NCBI GenBank assembly: GCA_964420405.1
Contig: CAYQTL010000015.1
Coordinates: 1 to 64,000, forward strand
Origin: CAYQTL01 sp964420405
Lineage (GTDB): Bacteria > Acidobacteriota > Thermoanaerobaculia > Thermoanaerobaculales > Sulfomarinibacteraceae
Direction: 5' to 3'
DNA length: 64,000 nt
The notes under the pieces were generated by a model. It was not told the origin of the DNA. It searched no databases and saw only the letters and a program-made list of their open reading frames with translations. Shown in pieces: positions 60,305 through 64,000 of this stretch (position 1 is the stretch's first letter; the number at the start of each line of letters is the position of its first letter). Made by a program: the position numbers and the translations under genes.

Positions 60305-62164
60305 ATGAGCACACACGGCCGGGAGCGAACCCAGCTCCGCGTGCTCATGGTCGAGGACGACCCCGACGACGCGGCGCTGATCGAGCGGGAGCTGTCCACG
60401 AGCGGCCTCGGAATCGCCGTCACCCGGGTCGAGACCCCCGACGCCCTGCGTGGCGCGCTCGAGGAGCGGTGGGACGTCGTCCTGTGCGACTACTCGCTGC
60501 CCGCGTTGACCGGCTCCGAGGCTCTCGGGATCGTGCTCGACAGCAGTCGCGACCTGCCGGTGATCGTCGTCTCCGGGGCGATCGGAGAGGACCACGCGGT
60601 GTCGATGATGCGCGCCGGCGCGCGCGACTTCATCCACAAGGACCGGATGGCGCGTCTCCTGCCGGCGATCGAGCGCGAGATGCGGGAGGCCGCGGTCCGC
60701 CACGCACGCCGCCGGGCCGAGGAGGCGTACGCGACCCTGGTGGAGCGCTCGCTGCAGGGCCTCGTGATCGTGCAGGACGAGCGGGTGCGGTTCGCCAACC
60801 CGGCGGCGGCCCGGATCGTGGGGTGGAGCCGGGAGGTCATGCTGTCGTGGAAGGAGGGCGAGCTCTGGCGGGTGGTGCCGGGCGACGTGCGCGACGCCGT
60901 TCGGCACCGCTTCGGCCAGCTCGCCGCCGGTGGGGAAGGCAGCGAGCCGACGTCCATCCCGATCCGTCGGGCCGACGGCGAGGAGCGCTGGATCGAGGTC
61001 TACCCGTCCCGGATCCAGCTCGAGGGTCGTCGCGCGGTGCAGGCGGCGCTCGTCGACGTCACCGACCGGCGCCGGCTGGCCGAGGCGATCCGGCGTGGCA
61101 AGGAGGAGTGGGAGAGGACGTTCGACGCGGTTCGTGAGCTCATCGCCCTGACCGACCCCGACGGCGCCGTCGTCCGGCTCAACCGCAGCTTCGCCGACCA
61201 GGTCGGCTCGCCGATCGAGGGGCTGGTCGGCAGCCGGCTCTCCGACCTGATGGGCGTCGACGACGGCCTGTGGCAGGCGGACGCGCTCGCGCCGGGAGAG
61301 ACCCGGCAGGTCGAGGTGACCAGCGAGCGTCTCGGCGGCCGCTTCCAGGTCAGCACTACTGCGCGCACCGACCGGCGCGGTCGGCTCACCGGGGCGATCC
61401 ACGTGGCGCGGGACGTGACCGTGCAGCGGGAGGCGGAGGAGATCGTCCGGCGCCAGCTCACCATCGAGCAGGCGGATCTCATCTTTCGCACCGTCAGGCA
61501 CGAGCTCGGCAACGCCTTGAACACGCTCAAGACCACCTTGACGGTGCTGGCGCGCAACGTCGACCGGTTCGACCGGGAGCGGCGCGACGTGTACTTCCAG
61601 CGTTGCCTCGACGCCTACCAGGTCGCCGAGGGGATCCTGACCGCGGTGCGCACCTATCAGCACCTCGACGAGGTGCATCTCCGGTCGCTGGACGTGGCGG
61701 AGTTCCTGCACGCGAAGGTCGACCTCCTCTTCGAGACCGCCCGCGCCCGAGGTGTCGTCTGCTCCGCCCGCCTGCCGGAGCGGGGGGTGGTGGTCTACGC
61801 CGACCCCGAGGCGCTCCTGCGGGTGCTCCTCAACGTGGTCGACAACGCCGCCGCCGCGGTCGCGGGAGTCGCCGGCCCGGCGGTCGACATCGAGCTCGAG
61901 ACGGTCCACGAGCAGGCGGTGCTCACCGTCCGCGACAACGGCTGCGGAATGGACAGCGAGCAGGTGGCGCGCGCCTTCTCGCCGTTCTTCACCACCAAGC
62001 CGACCGGCTCCGGGATGGGTCTCGCGATCGTGCAGAAGCTGATGGTGCGCATGAACGGCGTGGCCAGGATTCGGAGCTCCAAGGAGGGGGGAACCGCCGT
62101 CGAGCTGCGTCTCCCGGTCGTCGCTGACAGGCGGTCCGGCGCACCGCGGCACGAGATCGCGTAG
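60305..62164 (+). CDS. Receiver-PAS-PAS-histidine kinase hybrid
   Basis: 619 aa, cytoplasmic. Receiver domain 11-130 with MVEDDPDDAAL and phospho-acceptor Asp62 (CDYSLPALTG); IHKDRM holds the conserved Lys. Two PAS domains follow (about 140-260 and 270-385). The kinase core has His399 in FRTVRHELGNALNTLK, an unusual HELGN H-box. The ATPase domain has NVVDNAAAAV, DNGCGMDSEQVARAFSPFFTTKPTGSGMGLAI. Having the receiver in front suggests it takes phosphate or input from another kinase before signalling on. ATG with GGGAGG. Ends 1 nt before the Ser/Thr kinase start. Confidence 0.87.
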   Translation: MSTHGRERTQLRVLMVEDDPDDAALIERELSTSGLGIAVTRVETPDALRGALEERWDVVLCDYSLPALTGSEALGIVLDSSRDLPVIVVSGAIGEDHAVSMMRAGARDFIHKDRMARLLPAIEREMREAAVRHARRRAEEAYATLVERSLQGLVIVQDERVRFANPAAARIVGWSREVMLSWKEGELWRVVPGDVRDAVRHRFGQLAAGGEGSEPTSIPIRRADGEERWIEVYPSRIQLEGRRAVQAALVDVTDRRRLAEAIRRGKEEWERTFDAVRELIALTDPDGAVVRLNRSFADQVGSPIEGLVGSRLSDLMGVDDGLWQADALAPGETRQVEVTSERLGGRFQVSTTARTDRRGRLTGAIHVARDVTVQREAEEIVRRQLTIEQADLIFRTVRHELGNALNTLKTTLTVLARNVDRFDRERRDVYFQRCLDAYQVAEGILTAVRTYQHLDEVHLRSLDVAEFLHAKVDLLFETARARGVVCSARLPERGVVVYADPEALLRVLLNVVDNAAAAVAGVAGPAVDIELETVHEQAVLTVRDNGCGMDSEQVARAFSPFFTTKPTGSGMGLAIVQKLMVRMNGVARIRSSKEGGTAVELRLPVVADRRSGAPRHEIA

Positions 62165-62165
62165 A

Positions 62166-63914
62166 ATGTCGGATCGCGCTCGTGCGTCACGCGCGCCGAT
62201 CATGGAAGATCTCCTACTGGGACGGACCATCGCCGGGAGATACCGGCTCGAGTCGCTGCTCGGGACCGGGGCGATGGGTCGGGTCTACCGCTCCCGCCAC
62301 GTCCTCATCGACCGCGAGGCGGCGATCAAGATCCTCGCCCTCGAGCATCGCGGCCAGGGCCACGCCCGGGCGTGGTTCCTGCGCGAGGCCCGCGCGGTCA
62401 ACCGCGTCAACCACGCCAACATCGCCGAGATCTACGACTTCGGCGAGACCGACGACGGCCTCGCCTACCTCGTGATGGAGCTCCTCCTGGGTGACCGGCT
62501 GAGCGACCGCATCGACGGGAGGCCGCTGGAGGTCGGCTTCGCCCTCGACGTGGTCGAGCAGACCGCGGCGGCGCTCGCCCGCGCCCACGGGCTCGGCGTC
62601 GTCCACCGCGACGTCAAGCCCGAGCACGTCTTCCTGGTCGACCGGGGCGGGCGACGGGACTTCGTCAAGCTGATCGACTTCGGCCTCGCGCAGGTGCTTC
62701 AGGAAGGGCGGCTGGCGGCCCGCGGCTCCGTGTTCGGCACGCCCGCCTACCTCTCTCCGGAGCAGGCGCGGGGGGACGAGGTGACCGCCCAGTCCGACCT
62801 GTACGCGTTGGGCGTCGTGCTGTACGAGATGCTCACTGGCGCGCCGCCGTTCGCAAGCGAGGACCCCGACGAGCTGATCCGGTGCCATCTGACGGTGGAC
62901 CCGCCGGATCCCGCCGAGGCGTGCGGCGGGATCGATCCGGAGCTGTCGCGTATCGTCGGGAAGCTGCTCGCCAAGGACCTCGGCAGCCGCTATCGCGACG
63001 CCCACCATCTCATCGACGACTGCAAGCGGATCCAGCGCCGGCTCGGGACCGGACCGGTCTGGGAGGTGCGGAGCGACCACACCCTGCACGAGACCCCGCA
63101 CGGGCGAGGCGGGGCGAAAGTCGACGCCGTCGCGTCGGTGGCGCTGCGGGCGTCGGTCTTCGGCCGCATGGCGGCGGCCGCGTACCCCAGCGGCAATGGT
63201 CCGCGAGAGGTCGTCGAGGCGGTCGACGCGCTGTGGGCGGTGACCGCCGACCTCAGCCGCGTCGAGGGGGAGCTGGAGGTGATCGGGCGATGGGACGAGA
63301 ACCTCCGCCAGCGGGCCCGGGAGTTCGCCGCCGAGGCGGGGCGACGGATCGAGGAGATCTCCAGGCTGCGGTCGCAGCTCGAGCGGCAGATCGAGGCCGC
63401 GGGTCGGGAGATCGCCGCCCTCGAGGAAGCGCACTCACAGGCCTCGGATCGGCTCGCGTCCGCACGTCGACGGCTCGGCGATCTCGACGACGGCGATCCC
63501 CGCCTCCGGTCCGCGTTGGAGGAGGCGGCGGCCGCTGCGGCGGAGCACCAGCGACTCCAGGAGGGCCTCGACGCGGCCGCGGCGCGGGTCGACCGCTCGC
63601 GACAGACCGGTCGACTGTACGACGAGCAGATCCGCCGGCACCGGGCAGCATTGGACCGGCACGTCTCCCTGGTGGAGGCCGACCTGGAGGCCGGCCGACC
63701 CCGCTACGGCGCGCTCGTGGGCCAGCGCGACCGGCTGCTCGAGCGGCGGCGTTCCGTCGAGGCGCTCCTCGGAGAGCACTTCCGAGACCGCCCGGAGTGT
63801 CGCGACCTGCTCGAGCAGCTGCGGTCCATTCCGGATCCCGGCAGCGGTCACGGCCGCCCGGACCTCCGCTCGCGGGGCGACGCGTCCGAGGAGACGCCCG
63901 CGACCCGCTCCTGA
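62166..63914 (+). CDS. Ser/Thr protein kinase with C-terminal coiled coil
   Basis: 582 aa. Kinase domain about 26-285: GTGAMGRVY loop, Lys55 in AAIKILA, HRDVKPEH with catalytic Asp149, and LIDFGLAQ with Asp171. Residue 154 is His where Hanks-type kinases normally have the metal-binding Asn (KPEN), so activity may be altered. GTPAYLSPEQARG is the activation-loop end. About 375-560 is a long coiled coil (heptads rich in Glu, Arg and Leu). No TM helix, so it is cytosolic. Alternative start ATG 62202 gives the more usual N-terminus (MEDLLLGRTIAG); a TAGAAT box at 62162-62167 would favour it. Confidence 0.85.
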   Translation: MSDRARASRAPIMEDLLLGRTIAGRYRLESLLGTGAMGRVYRSRHVLIDREAAIKILALEHRGQGHARAWFLREARAVNRVNHANIAEIYDFGETDDGLAYLVMELLLGDRLSDRIDGRPLEVGFALDVVEQTAAALARAHGLGVVHRDVKPEHVFLVDRGGRRDFVKLIDFGLAQVLQEGRLAARGSVFGTPAYLSPEQARGDEVTAQSDLYALGVVLYEMLTGAPPFASEDPDELIRCHLTVDPPDPAEACGGIDPELSRIVGKLLAKDLGSRYRDAHHLIDDCKRIQRRLGTGPVWEVRSDHTLHETPHGRGGAKVDAVASVALRASVFGRMAAAAYPSGNGPREVVEAVDALWAVTADLSRVEGELEVIGRWDENLRQRAREFAAEAGRRIEEISRLRSQLERQIEAAGREIAALEEAHSQASDRLASARRRLGDLDDGDPRLRSALEEAAAAAAEHQRLQEGLDAAAARVDRSRQTGRLYDEQIRRHRAALDRHVSLVEADLEAGRPRYGALVGQRDRLLERRRSVEALLGEHFRDRPECRDLLEQLRSIPDPGSGHGRPDLRSRGDASEETPATRS

Positions 63915-63935
63915 TAAGGTGGGGCGTTCCGGCCT

Positions 63936-63955
63936 GGGCGTGACCGACCACGCCC
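63936..63955 (+). terminator. Hairpin after the Ser/Thr kinase gene
   Basis: GGGCGTG-ACCGAC-CACGCCC: perfect 7-bp stem and 6-nt loop 22 nt after the stop, before the ribosome site of the next gene. No T-tract. Confidence 0.4.
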
Positions 63956-63977
63956 CGGCGACAAGGGAGCGTGGCAG

Positions 63978-64000
63978 GTGGACCCGAGGCGCCGGACCGT
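63978..64000 (+). CDS. Start of a further gene, cut by the window edge
   Basis: GTG at 63978 with AAGGGAG nine nt upstream opens a frame reading VDPRRRT to the end of the window. Too short to identify; listed because the ribosome site is good and it follows a hairpin. Confidence 0.35.

Overview
The window is about 64 kb of very GC-rich DNA, densely packed with genes that carry strong G/C third-position bias. It reads as chromosome of a Gram-negative (diderm) bacterium, most likely an Acidobacteriota-type lineage. The clues are secreted beta-propeller and lamin-tail proteins, DUF3857 transglutaminases, a DUF1207 outer-membrane protein, long PDZ/7TM signalling proteins, a SMUG1-type uracil-DNA glycosylase and an FeS photolyase. 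The phylum is an inference; no rRNA or tRNA gene is visible to confirm it. Many genes have a TANNNT -10 box ending only 6-9 nt before the start codon, which suggests leaderless mRNAs.

Layout. 1-9.4 kb: end of a probable chorismate synthase, a HAD phosphatase, two tandem secreted DUF3857/TPR proteins (the second without its transglutaminase Cys), and rsgA. 9.4-18.1 kb: a signalling block with a cyclase-like protein divergent from a cNMP-binding/DUF4388 protein, a PDZ-7TM histidine kinase with its NtrC-type regulator, a small Cys/His protein and a PilZ protein. 18.1-28.9 kb: mnmA, a zinc-ribbon protein, a GT-C membrane protein, an SDR, an FeS photolyase divergent from an ECF sigma factor, a 4-TM protein, SMUG1 and a GGDEF-EAL protein. 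29-50 kb: a large secreted subtilase, a PDZ-7TM-SpoIIE phosphatase, several secreted proteins, a PilZ protein, the TrkH/TrkA potassium system, a sortilin-like propeller protein and a TauD dioxygenase fused to a carrier domain.

50.3-56.0 kb is the most notable region: a bacterial microcompartment (BMC) operon. It runs from a winged-helix regulator (two palindromic operators over its promoter) through an RpiB-DeoC fusion, a single-disc-type BMC-T, a BMC-H, a BMC-P, a CoA-acylating aldehyde dehydrogenase, a second BMC-T and two more BMC-P proteins. The fusion and the dehydrogenase carry nearly identical amphipathic helices, one internal and one N-terminal, that look like encapsulation peptides. 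The simplest reading is that DeoC splits deoxyribose-5-phosphate into glyceraldehyde-3-phosphate and acetaldehyde inside a shell, and the dehydrogenase turns acetaldehyde into acetyl-CoA. No phosphotransacylase or alcohol dehydrogenase is encoded beside it.

56-64 kb: a DUF1207 outer-membrane protein, two large inverted repeats, a TetR-tryptophanase operon, a histidine kinase, a receiver-PAS-PAS-kinase hybrid and a coiled-coil Ser/Thr kinase. Most longer intergenic gaps hold copies of a dispersed composite repeat (a GGACGC-rich core next to a GATCCC-rich tract).
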